From the NCBI GenBank assembly GCA_002869305.1, contig PKTC01000342.1, forward strand, positions 1 through 5,669: 5,669 nucleotides of DNA, read 5' to 3'. A program made the translations under genes and the position numbers. How positions within the stretch are numbered: position 1 is the stretch's first letter; every line of letters starts with the position of its first letter. The notes beneath the pieces were generated by a model that was not told the origin of the DNA, searched no databases, and was given only the letters and a program-made list of their open reading frames with translations. This DNA comes from Marinilabiliales bacterium. Lineage in GTDB: Bacteria; Bacteroidota; Bacteroidia; Bacteroidales; UBA12077. Shown here one piece after another: positions 1 through 5,669 of the stretch.

Positions 1-69
1 ACCATAGATAATCAATTTATTATTGTCCAATCCGACGTAAATGGCAATAATATAAAAACACAAAAATAA
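1..69 (+). CDS. possible C-terminal end of an upstream gene (partial)
   Basis: Frame 1 is open from the first base to a TAA at 67-69 and reads 22 residues ending in NNIKTQK. The other two forward frames stop within the first nine bases, so this is the only forward frame that could be the tail of an upstream gene. The peptide (TIDNQFIIVQSDVNGNN...) looks like plausible protein, with a short hydrophobic strand (FIIV) followed by a polar end. It is too short to assign a family, and a 22-codon open frame in A/T-rich DNA can occur by chance. Confidence 0.35.
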   Translation, partial: TIDNQFIIVQSDVNGNNIKTQK

Positions 70-172
70 AATTACAGAACCTGTTACTTTTAAAATATGA
101 CACGTCTAAAAGCAAACAATTTTTGTAATCAATTAAAACAGGATTATAAAACAAAAAAAGAAAATAAGAAAA

Positions 173-787
173 ATGAAAAGAAAATTAGTTTGGGGTTTAT
201 CAGCTATAATGCTTACAACAGTTTTATTCTCAAGCTGTTCGAAAATCCCGCAGAGTGAAATTGATGCAACAAACACAGCAATTGAAGAAGCAAAGAATGC
301 AGGAGCAGAAATTTATAAAGTTGAAGAGTACAATACTCTTCTTGATTCTATGAGATCTGTAATGATTCATGTTGAGAATCAGAAGTCGAAATTTATAAAA
401 AATTATACTGCAGAAAAAAAAGAACTCGAGAGCGTAATGATTTTAGCTCAGAATTTAAGGCAGGAAACTGAACTTAAAAAAGAAGAGATTAAGCATGAGA
501 TACAAAAAACCATGGCAGAGGTTAGCGCTTTAGTTGAAACAAACAAACAACTAATCGTTCAGGCACCTAAAGGTAAAGAAGGTACTACAGCTCTAATAGC
601 AATAAAAAGTGAACTAGCAGCCATTGAAGTTGTACTTGCTGAGGCACAGTTGAATTTTAGTGAAGGTAACTATTTAACAACTTTAAGTATGGTAAATGCA
701 TCAAAAGAAAAGGCAACATCTATTAATACAGAATTAAATGTTGTTATCTCAAAATATAAATTAAATCAAAAAGCTAAGAGAAGTTAA
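173..787 (+). CDS. DUF4398-like helical lipoprotein
   Basis: The 204-residue protein starts with a lipoprotein signal peptide: basic MKRK, a hydrophobic core at about 5-19, then F-S-S-C with the lipidated Cys at 22. The mature part is almost all helix. An N-terminal helical hairpin (about 28-75) carries AK, A, Y and Y at positions 40-41, 45, 48 and 53. A charged coiled-coil-like middle (80-125) follows, then a second hairpin (about 145-190) with the pattern L..A...LAEAQ....GNY. This is the pattern of DUF4398-type periplasmic proteins, which are usually lipoproteins and have no known enzymatic activity. No catalytic residues stand out. The residues after Cys22 (SKIPQ) are not the acidic run used for surface export in Bacteroidota, so I infer it faces the periplasm. 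The start ATG follows an A-rich tract, and the gene ends 17 bases before a strong terminator. The same hairpin recurs in the next gene's product, which suggests a shared role in the cell wall; that role is inference. Confidence 0.8.
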   Translation: MKRKLVWGLSAIMLTTVLFSSCSKIPQSEIDATNTAIEEAKNAGAEIYKVEEYNTLLDSMRSVMIHVENQKSKFIKNYTAEKKELESVMILAQNLRQETELKKEEIKHEIQKTMAEVSALVETNKQLIVQAPKGKEGTTALIAIKSELAAIEVVLAEAQLNFSEGNYLTTLSMVNASKEKATSINTELNVVISKYKLNQKAKRS

Positions 788-804
788 GGTTAATTGAGTG
801 TGTT

Positions 805-834
805 AAAGCCCCGGATCTTACCGGGGCTTTTTTT
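805..834 (+). terminator. strong intrinsic terminator after the lipoprotein gene
   Basis: A perfect 10-bp inverted repeat, AAAGCCCCGG (805-814) and CCGGGGCTTT (821-830), encloses the 6-base loop ATCTTA. A run of seven T's (828-834) starts in the 3' arm. This is by far the most GC-rich short block in the window and a textbook Rho-independent terminator for the + strand. It lies only 10 bases before the ATG of the next gene, which leaves no room for a separate promoter between them. On the minus strand the hairpin is followed only by TTTAA, so a bidirectional role is unlikely. Confidence 0.92.
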
Positions 835-844
835 AAGCTTATAA

Positions 845-1942
845 ATGAAAAAAATAACAATAGCACTAGGTGTTTTAATAGTATTAGCAACTGTTTGGGA
901 AATCGTAAAGTATAATAAAAACAATCCTTTAGAATCCATTAACCAAGCCAGCTCATATTTATCCAATGCTAAAAGCCGCAATGCTTCGAAATATTCGGCA
1001 GAGCTTTATGCAAAGGCTAGCGAATATTTTGATTCATCCATTCTAATATGGCACGAAGAGAATAAAAAATTCTTTTTCTTTCGGAAATATGATAAAGTGA
1101 AAATGTATGCAGAAAATTCGCTCTTTTATTCAAAGGAATCAATTATTAAATCTACAGAAAATGTATCGAAATTAAATAATGATATTAATTATCGCATCTC
1201 TAAGATTAGTCTTCAGTTGGTTGAGCTGAAAAAATATAACAATCATTTTCCTTTTAATGAAAAAAGAACCCATGATCTAACAAGATCAGACCTTAAATTT
1301 AATGAGCTAATTATTTTATACAAACAATCCAAGTTTTTACTTGTAAGTGAGAAACTGGATACCATTGAAACGGACTTAGCATTGATTGAAGCACACTTTC
1401 AGTATCTAATTGAAGATTATTTCAAGGACTATTCGAAATGGAAAAGCATGGTTGATAAAACCATTTTTGAATCTAAAAAAAATAGCTCTTACTGCATTAT
1501 TGTGGATAAATTTCATAGGGAATGTTTAGTTTATCGTAGCGGTTTGCTCCAAAATATATATAAAGCAGAGTTGGGTTCAAACTGGATAGGAGATAAAAAT
1601 TTTCAGGGAGATAAATCAACACCTGAGGGAATTTATAAAATAATTACAAAGAAAAGTGAGGGATCGACTAAATATTATAAAGCACTTTTAATTAACTACC
1701 CGAACGAGGATGATAAAAAACGTTTTTTACACCTTAAAAAGAATGGGATCATTAAACCAACCGCTAACATAGGAAATTTAATTGAAATACATGGGCATGG
1801 AGGGAAAGGAATCGATTGGACTGATGGTTGTGTTGCCTTACATAACGACGACATGGATGAGCTTTATAGAATTAGCAAAACTGGGATGAAAGTGACCATT
1901 GTAGGATCAGCAAAGCCTTTAAAATCAATAAATGTTATATAA
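845..1942 (+). CDS. membrane-anchored L,D-transpeptidase, YafK-like YkuD type, with N-terminal DUF4398-like region
   Basis: The 365-residue protein has an uncleaved-looking signal anchor at about 4-22 with no lipobox, then a periplasmic helical region (30-200) and a C-terminal YkuD catalytic domain (about 213-355). The YkuD domain shows the core elements in order: a YCIIVDK strand near 216, S-TPEG-Y near 258, LLINYPNEDD near 282, IEIHG with His316, and DWTDGCVAL with the nucleophile Cys329. The 'DWTxGC[IV]A' form and the 'YPN..D' strand place it with YafK/COG3034-like members, not the classical SHGCIR type. YkuD enzymes use Cys-His to make or cut L,D bonds in peptidoglycan or to attach proteins to it; the exact reaction here is unknown. 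Residues 32-76 align without gaps to residues 30-74 of the upstream lipoprotein. The ATG sits just after the terminator of that gene, and the 3' end overlaps or abuts the next gene. Family assignment is firm and substrate is not. Confidence 0.9.
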   Translation: MKKITIALGVLIVLATVWEIVKYNKNNPLESINQASSYLSNAKSRNASKYSAELYAKASEYFDSSILIWHEENKKFFFFRKYDKVKMYAENSLFYSKESIIKSTENVSKLNNDINYRISKISLQLVELKKYNNHFPFNEKRTHDLTRSDLKFNELIILYKQSKFLLVSEKLDTIETDLALIEAHFQYLIEDYFKDYSKWKSMVDKTIFESKKNSSYCIIVDKFHRECLVYRSGLLQNIYKAELGSNWIGDKNFQGDKSTPEGIYKIITKKSEGSTKYYKALLINYPNEDDKKRFLHLKKNGIIKPTANIGNLIEIHGHGGKGIDWTDGCVALHNDDMDELYRISKTGMKVTIVGSAKPLKSINVI

Positions 1943-2639
1943 AATGAATCTAGTAAATAAAATAAAAGAAGCTTTTGAGGTTAGTTTTAAAAATAAACTC
2001 ATTATAAGGCTTTGTAAAATCCTGATTGTATTTGTAGCGTTCATTATATTATCCATACAAAGTCAGAATCTAATTATTAATTTAAAGTTTCACAAAAACA
2101 TTACGGTCAAAGATAGGACCAACGATTTTGAACTAGCCAAGGCAAAACTGGAAAAAGACATCAAACAGTTAAATCACAAACTCGATTCAAAAACGCCAAA
2201 ATCGCATTACCTGGTAATTAACAGTTCATCAAACGAGTTCAGTTTATATAAAGGGAAAAATCTTATAAAAAAAGATAAATGTTCAACTGGCAGTTATGTT
2301 CTATTAAAAAATGGTGATCAACAGCAATGGATGTTTAAAACACCAAAAGGTGAATTCAGGATTCAGACTAAAACCATTTCCCCGATATGGAAAAAACCTG
2401 ACTGGGCTTTTGTTGAAGATGGTTTGCCAGTACCTCCTGTTAACCATCATTCTCGTTTCGAATATGGTGTTTTGGGAGACTATGCGCTTAACCTGGGGCA
2501 TGGATACTTAATTCATGGAACCCTGTTTCAGCGTTTCATTGGCCTACCGGTAACTCATGGTTGTATACGATTAAATGACGATAACCTTGAGCTGGTCTAT
2601 AAATCAATGGCTGTAGGCGCCAAAGTATATATATATTGA
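1932..2639 (+). CDS. membrane-anchored L,D-transpeptidase, classical YkuD domain
   Basis: The 235-residue protein has a basic N-terminus, one membrane helix at about 27-44 and a short charged, probably coiled-coil linker (64-87). A full YkuD domain follows (about 91-235). It contains the opening strand YLVINSSSNEFSLYKG, the TPKGEF turn near 138, SPIWKKP near 150, YLIHGT with His195, and THGCIRLNDD with His209, Cys211 and Arg213. This is the canonical His-x15-Cys layout of L,D-transpeptidases that form 3-3 crosslinks or anchor proteins to peptidoglycan in the periplasm. The N-in topology puts the catalytic domain outside the inner membrane. Two starts are possible: ATG at 1932, which overlaps the previous gene by 11 bases, or ATG at 1944, one base after its stop, giving 231 residues. 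Both have A/T-rich leaders and neither has a Shine-Dalgarno sequence. The tight spacing on both sides supports one transcript with the flanking genes. Confidence 0.93.
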   Translation: MLYKMNLVNKIKEAFEVSFKNKLIIRLCKILIVFVAFIILSIQSQNLIINLKFHKNITVKDRTNDFELAKAKLEKDIKQLNHKLDSKTPKSHYLVINSSSNEFSLYKGKNLIKKDKCSTGSYVLLKNGDQQQWMFKTPKGEFRIQTKTISPIWKKPDWAFVEDGLPVPPVNHHSRFEYGVLGDYALNLGHGYLIHGTLFQRFIGLPVTHGCIRLNDDNLELVYKSMAVGAKVYIY

Positions 2640-2644
2640 GTAAA

Positions 2645-3466
2645 ATGACAACCAAAAAAAAAGAAAATAGAAATATCTCTTTAAGAGAAAAATTTAAAGC
2701 GTTTTATAATATAAATCGACAAAGATTATTTAGGTATGCAATATTCTTTATTGCACTATTTGTTTTCTTTACAACGCTAGTATCTACAGCAATCAGGATA
2801 AATGAAATTAATAGGCTTGTGCAAGCAGATTCATTATTTGTGCAAAGCTACGATAGTTCATTTAACGATCCTGAATTAAGTTCTTTGCTAAAAGAACGAA
2901 CTTACAAACAAGCTCTGATAAAATTATCTGAAAACGATTCAATCCAATTGATTGTAAACTTACAAGATAGTATAGTAGCCTTGTCTATAAAAGGCGTTAT
3001 AATACACGAAACCAAGGTAGAACATTTTGATATAGATCATTTTTTTGAACGACTACCTCAAATGTCTTATGCTCGGTTATTTTCCTATCCGCTTTCTGTA
3101 AATTCACAATATGCAACAATTGTGAAAGAACCTATTGTGGTAAGGAATGCTCCCAAGGACACACTCGAGGCGGCGTTAAACGCATACGAACCGGATACGC
3201 TAATGCAAAAACCTGCCTTTTTGCAGCTTAAAGCAGAATATGGTATTCATGTTCTTTTTCAGCAAGAAACCAATCCCACTCTAAATGATAAAATTTCTTG
3301 TCTATGGTTTAGAATCAAAATTTTAGGAAGCGAGGTTTTAGATTTAATAGTATTGAAAAAACCATCTTATAATTCAAAAATTATTATCAAAATCCCTAAC
3401 GACGAGCTAAGATCAATATACAGGGCATTACCTACCAACACGTTTCTTGTTTTAAGTTACGATTAG
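2645..3466 (+). CDS. membrane-anchored protein, possible catalytically dead YkuD-like paralogue
   Basis: I do not recognise this 273-residue protein as a named family. It has a basic cytoplasmic N-terminus (1-30), one membrane helix (about 31-50) and an extracytoplasmic remainder. Two parts echo the YkuD domain of the preceding gene. Residues 100-120 (LIVN...ALSIKGVII) resemble its first strands (YLVIN...FSLYKGKNLI). Residues 248-271 (IKIPNDELRSIYRAL...) align without gaps to its end after the catalytic Cys (IRLNDDNLELVYKSM...). At the position of Cys211 there is Ile247, and no HG...HGC motif exists anywhere, so an L,D-transpeptidase reaction is not expected. It may be a regulatory or scaffolding partner; that is inference. 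ATG at 2645 is preferred, five bases after the previous stop. A TTG at 2636 would overlap that stop and add three residues. No terminator-like hairpin with a T-run follows the stop. Confidence 0.75.
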   Translation: MTTKKKENRNISLREKFKAFYNINRQRLFRYAIFFIALFVFFTTLVSTAIRINEINRLVQADSLFVQSYDSSFNDPELSSLLKERTYKQALIKLSENDSIQLIVNLQDSIVALSIKGVIIHETKVEHFDIDHFFERLPQMSYARLFSYPLSVNSQYATIVKEPIVVRNAPKDTLEAALNAYEPDTLMQKPAFLQLKAEYGIHVLFQQETNPTLNDKISCLWFRIKILGSEVLDLIVLKKPSYNSKIIIKIPNDELRSIYRALPTNTFLVLSYD

Positions 3467-3596
3467 AAAAGACCTTCTTATTAATTTAAAGGCGTGTTCA
3501 ATATTAACTTAGAGTTATTACAAAAAGTATAAATTGTTCCTTTAACAAGACAATTTAACTGGAAAAGAATTAAATTTATATTTTAATTGAAAAAAC
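3467..3596. other. A/T-rich intergenic gap separating the envelope cluster from the antiporter gene
   Basis: This 130-base gap holds no convincing gene. It contains two weak A/T inverted repeats: AAATTGT (3531-3537) with ACAATTT (3550-3556), loop 12, and AATTAAA with TTTAATT around 3569-3589, loop 7. Neither has a GC-rich stem followed by a clean T-run. No clear Bacteroidota TAnnTTTG element is visible. The gap length suggests that the antiporter gene has its own promoter here, but I cannot place it. Confidence 0.4.
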
Positions 3597-4550
3597 ATGC
3601 TTGTACATATCTCACTGTTGATTATTGGGTTAGTTCTTCTCATTAAAGGAGCCGATTGGTTAGTAAAAGGGGCTTCTGTACTTGCAAAAAAATACAATAT
3701 ATCCGATTTAGCTATCGGATTAACAATCGTTGCATTTGGAACATCCGCTCCGGAGTTAATTGTAAACATTATAGCGTCTGCAAAGGCATACCCGGATATT
3801 GTTTTTGGAAACATCATTGGCAGTAATAATTTTAATCTTTTTGTTATACTTGGATTAACAGGAATTATTACACCCATTGCAGTACAGTCAAGTACTGTCT
3901 GGAAAGAGATTCCATTATCACTAATTGCTGTTATTGTTCTATTTATTTTGGCAACTAACTATGTTGTTTCAGAAACATTCATCCTTTCACGCATTGATGG
4001 AGTTGTTTTATTTGCTTTGTTTGCGGGTTTTTTATTCTACGTTTATAAACAATTAAAAAATGATACAACCGACTCCGAATTGAATACTATTTCAATGTCG
4101 GGAATAAAAATATGGAGTTTTATTCTTTTGGGTCTAACAGGATTAGTAATTGGGGGCAAATTACTTGTAGACAATGCAGTTGATTTAGCAACTATCCTAG
4201 GTGTTAGTGAAAAAATTATTGGATTAACAATTGTTGCCGCTGGAACATCCATGCCAGAATTAGCAACATCTATTGTTGCTGCTATTAAAAAGAATAATGA
4301 TATTGCTGTGGGTAATATTATTGGTTCAAACATATTTAATTTATTCTTTATATTGTCTGTAAGTTCTTTCGTTAAGCCCTTAAACTATAATATTAAATTT
4401 AATACAGATCTTATAATTTTAGCTGCTGGAACGATTTTCTTATTTGTAGCTATGTTCACAGGACAAAAGAAAAAACTAGACCGATGGGAAGCTGCGCTTT
4501 TATTGGTTTTTTATATAGCATATACGATATATTTTATATCGAAAGGTTAA
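3597..4550 (+). CDS. YrbG-type calcium/sodium antiporter (CaCA family)
   Basis: The 317-residue, about ten-helix inner-membrane protein is built of two inverted halves, as in the Ca2+/cation antiporter (CaCA) superfamily. The alpha-1 repeat (about 39-85) has GTSAPE at 48-53 and GNIIGSNNFN at 71-80. The alpha-2 repeat (about 207-253) has GTSMPE at 216-221 and GNIIGSNIFN at 239-248. Glu53 and Glu221 correspond to the ion-binding acidic residues of the family, and both repeats are intact. The N-terminal GADWLVKGA segment is also typical. The length matches E. coli YrbG-like members. The likely role is Na+-driven Ca2+ export, perhaps with K+ involvement; ion specificity cannot be read from sequence. 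The ATG at 3597 begins directly at the first membrane helix after an A-rich leader. The gene stands 130 bases after the envelope cluster and 108 bases before the sensor-trkH pair. In alpha-1 the usual hydrophobic residue in 'SNxFN' is Asn78, a small oddity. Confidence 0.95.
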   Translation: MLVHISLLIIGLVLLIKGADWLVKGASVLAKKYNISDLAIGLTIVAFGTSAPELIVNIIASAKAYPDIVFGNIIGSNNFNLFVILGLTGIITPIAVQSSTVWKEIPLSLIAVIVLFILATNYVVSETFILSRIDGVVLFALFAGFLFYVYKQLKNDTTDSELNTISMSGIKIWSFILLGLTGLVIGGKLLVDNAVDLATILGVSEKIIGLTIVAAGTSMPELATSIVAAIKKNNDIAVGNIIGSNIFNLFFILSVSSFVKPLNYNIKFNTDLIILAAGTIFLFVAMFTGQKKKLDRWEAALLLVFYIAYTIYFISKG

Positions 4551-4594
4551 TGTATTACAAACATCCAATTAATAATTTCAGAATATGTAATACA
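4551..4594. repeat. 9-bp inverted repeat directly after the antiporter stop codon
   Basis: TGTATTACA (4551-4559) and TGTAATACA (4586-4594) are perfect reverse complements separated by 26 bases. The left arm begins at the base after the antiporter's TAA, and the repeat lies 64 bases before the next start codon. The long loop and lack of a T-run argue against a strong terminator. It could be a pair of half-sites for a dimeric or tetrameric regulator of the downstream sensor-trkH pair, or a weak 3' hairpin. In DNA this A/T-rich it could also be chance. Confidence 0.35.
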
Positions 4595-4658
4595 CAGAAA
4601 AGCATATTTTAGAATAAAAACTAGCTGTGAATTATTATTAGTTTTAAAGTATAAATAA

Positions 4659-5408
4659 ATGAAAGTAAAAATTAAAATATTAGCAGGTTTTATGCTAATA
4701 ATATTAATGTTGTTGGTCGCAGGTGCGATGACAATATATGAGTTTTCACGTATTGGAAATTCAGTTGAATCTTTAATTGATGATAATTATAAAACAATTG
4801 AAGCATCAAAAAAGATGATTGAAGCGCTGGAAAGAGAAGATAGCGGGATACTTCTTCTTTTATCTGGCAAATGGGAAGAAGGAAGGACAATTTTAAGAAT
4901 GGCTGATAGTTTATTTTTATCTGCTTTCAATCAGGCAGAAAATAATCTTACAGAAGAAAACGAAGGTTTATACATTGCAAGAATTGAAAATACATATACT
5001 GTTTACAAGAAGAAGTGGGAGCTTCCAATTGTTGGAACAGCCAAAGAGAATAGTGTTGAATGGTATTTGACTTACGTACATAAAAGTTTTCTAGATGTCA
5101 AAGTTGAGGTAGAAGGACTTATTAATTTAAATCAGGAGAGTATGTACAAAGAAGCCTCTTCGCTTAAAGAACAGGCTCATAGAGCAATAATGCCTGGTAT
5201 AGTTGCAATAGCCTCATCGTTGATTTTCCTAATTATCTTCAATTTTTTTATTGGAATTATTTTAGTGCGACCTATTAAAAAGCTTATCCATGCAGTAAAA
5301 GCATATAATATTTATTCTAAGGAGTTTAGCGCAGAAATAATAAATAATGATGACTTAAAAATACTCGAAGATGAAATTCATAATTTAATACAACGGATAC
5401 AGAAATGA
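4659..5408 (+). CDS. two-TM four-helix-bundle sensor protein with HAMP-like tail and no output domain
   Basis: The 249-residue protein has the input half of a histidine kinase or chemoreceptor. TM1 is at about 8-28, and a helical periplasmic domain (30-177) starts with a motif typical of MCP/KinB-type four-helix-bundle sensors (NYKTIEASKKMIEALE). TM2 is at about 179-203. The cytoplasmic tail (204-249) begins RPIKKL and ends DEIHNLIQRI, which fits a HAMP domain (Pro205 and the DEI..L signature of its second helix). It stops there: there is no H-box, ATPase or methyl-accepting region, and the next gene begins at once in another frame as a membrane transporter. The stop TGA overlaps the trkH ATG as ATGA, so the two are probably translationally coupled. 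I infer that it senses a periplasmic or membrane cue and acts on TrkH or on another protein directly. Loss of an output domain by ancestral truncation is the alternative. The 108-base upstream gap probably holds its promoter. Confidence 0.8.
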   Translation: MKVKIKILAGFMLIILMLLVAGAMTIYEFSRIGNSVESLIDDNYKTIEASKKMIEALEREDSGILLLLSGKWEEGRTILRMADSLFLSAFNQAENNLTEENEGLYIARIENTYTVYKKKWELPIVGTAKENSVEWYLTYVHKSFLDVKVEVEGLINLNQESMYKEASSLKEQAHRAIMPGIVAIASSLIFLIIFNFFIGIILVRPIKKLIHAVKAYNIYSKEFSAEIINNDDLKILEDEIHNLIQRIQK

Positions 5409-5669
5409 GATTAGAAGTTGTTATTAGGCATGTGGGTCTTGTGTTAGTATTTAATTCAATTTTTTTATTTATTTCGTTTTTGATTTCGTTTTTCTTATCT
5501 GAAAGTTCAGCTATTTCGCTCTTATACAGCGCTTTAATAACCCTAATATTTGGTTTGTTTCCATTAATTTATGTGAAACCTACAAATTATTTAACCATAT
5601 TGGAAGGAACATCAATTGTTGTTTTTGGCTGGATTAGCACTTGTTTAATTGGAGCATTACCTTATACAT
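5405..5669 (+). CDS. trkH: TrkH-family potassium uptake protein, N-terminal part
   Basis: The first 88 codons of a membrane transporter run off the window end. The visible part matches the N-terminus of TrkH: RHVGLVLVFNSIFLFIS near 8-24, SALITLIFGLFPLIYVKPT near 45-63, then a helix with IVVFGWISTCLIGALPY at 71-87, which leads into the first pore-loop region. TrkH is the channel-like subunit of the Trk K+ uptake system and normally works with the cytosolic NAD(H)/nucleotide-binding gating protein TrkA, whose gene is not in the window. The ATG overlaps the preceding sensor gene's stop by four bases (ATGA), which implies coupled translation. The selectivity-filter glycines lie beyond the visible part, so function is assigned by N-terminal similarity only. 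Confidence 0.9.
   Translation, partial: MRLEVVIRHVGLVLVFNSIFLFISFLISFFLSESSAISLLYSALITLIFGLFPLIYVKPTNYLTILEGTSIVVFGWISTCLIGALPYT

Noticed and set aside
122..152. Possible Bacteroidota promoter for the lipoprotein gene: TTTG at 122-125 and TATAAAAC at 145-152, spacing 19.
   Set aside because: The spacing fits the -33/-7 arrangement, but the -7 box matches TAnnTTTG only at TA. In DNA this A/T-rich it is not distinguishable from chance.
790..981. Minus-strand open frame of 63 codons.
   Set aside because: It runs antisense over the terminator and the start of the transpeptidase gene, and its composition shows no family signal. It is a shadow.
3542..3877. Minus-strand open frame of 111 codons.
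   Set aside because: It is antisense to the conserved alpha-1 region of the antiporter. The protein motifs are on the + strand, and the minus frame is explained by codon bias.
4043..4333. Minus-strand open frame of 96 codons.
   Set aside because: It is antisense to the antiporter's alpha-2 region and has the same shadow character.
4525..4541. Perfect hairpin CGATATA-TTT-TATATCG near the end of the antiporter gene.
   Set aside because: It lies inside coding sequence (residues about 310-315), is A/T-rich and has no T-run after it, so it is more likely fortuitous than a terminator.
4639..4646. TAGTTTTA as a -7 promoter box upstream of the sensor gene.
   Set aside because: It lacks the final G of TAnnTTTG, no TTTG lies at the right distance upstream, and it is only 12 bases from the start codon.
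1..5669. CRISPR array, tRNA or rRNA gene, insertion sequence, or riboswitch.
   Set aside because: I saw no regularly spaced direct repeats, cloverleaf-like GC-rich blocks, transposase motifs or terminal inverted repeats, and all sizeable stretches are explained by coding sequence.

Overview
This low-GC window looks like the chromosome of a Bacteroidota bacterium, probably a Bacteroidales/Marinilabiliales-type organism. The reasons are strong A/T bias, translation starts preceded by A-rich tracts instead of Shine-Dalgarno sequences, and the gene families present. Genus cannot be fixed from the sequence. Every gene I can support is on the + strand, and no gene-free stretch exceeds about 130 bases.

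Bases 1-840 hold a possible last 22 codons of an upstream gene, a lipoprotein of two helical-hairpin halves (173-787), and a strong intrinsic terminator (805-834). Bases 845-3466 form a tight three-gene envelope cluster with overlaps or gaps of a few bases. It encodes a membrane-anchored L,D-transpeptidase of the YafK-like 'DWTxGC' type, a membrane-anchored L,D-transpeptidase of the classical 'HGxx...THGCIRL' type, and a third membrane-anchored protein. The third resembles the ends of the second YkuD domain but lacks the catalytic His and Cys, so it may be a pseudoenzyme. The helical domain of the upstream lipoprotein recurs, ungapped over 45 residues, in the N-terminal region of the first transpeptidase. 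This suggests the four proteins make one periplasmic peptidoglycan-remodelling module in which catalytic and non-catalytic paralogues sit side by side.

Bases 3597-5669 carry ion transport: a YrbG-type Na+/Ca2+ (CaCA) antiporter with both alpha repeats, then a two-TM sensor-like protein that stops after a HAMP-like segment and has no kinase or methyl-accepting output domain. The sensor gene overlaps by 4 bases (ATGA) the start of a TrkH potassium-uptake subunit that runs off the window end. The kinase-less sensor coupled to TrkH and the dead YkuD paralogue beside two live ones are the most unusual parts of the window.
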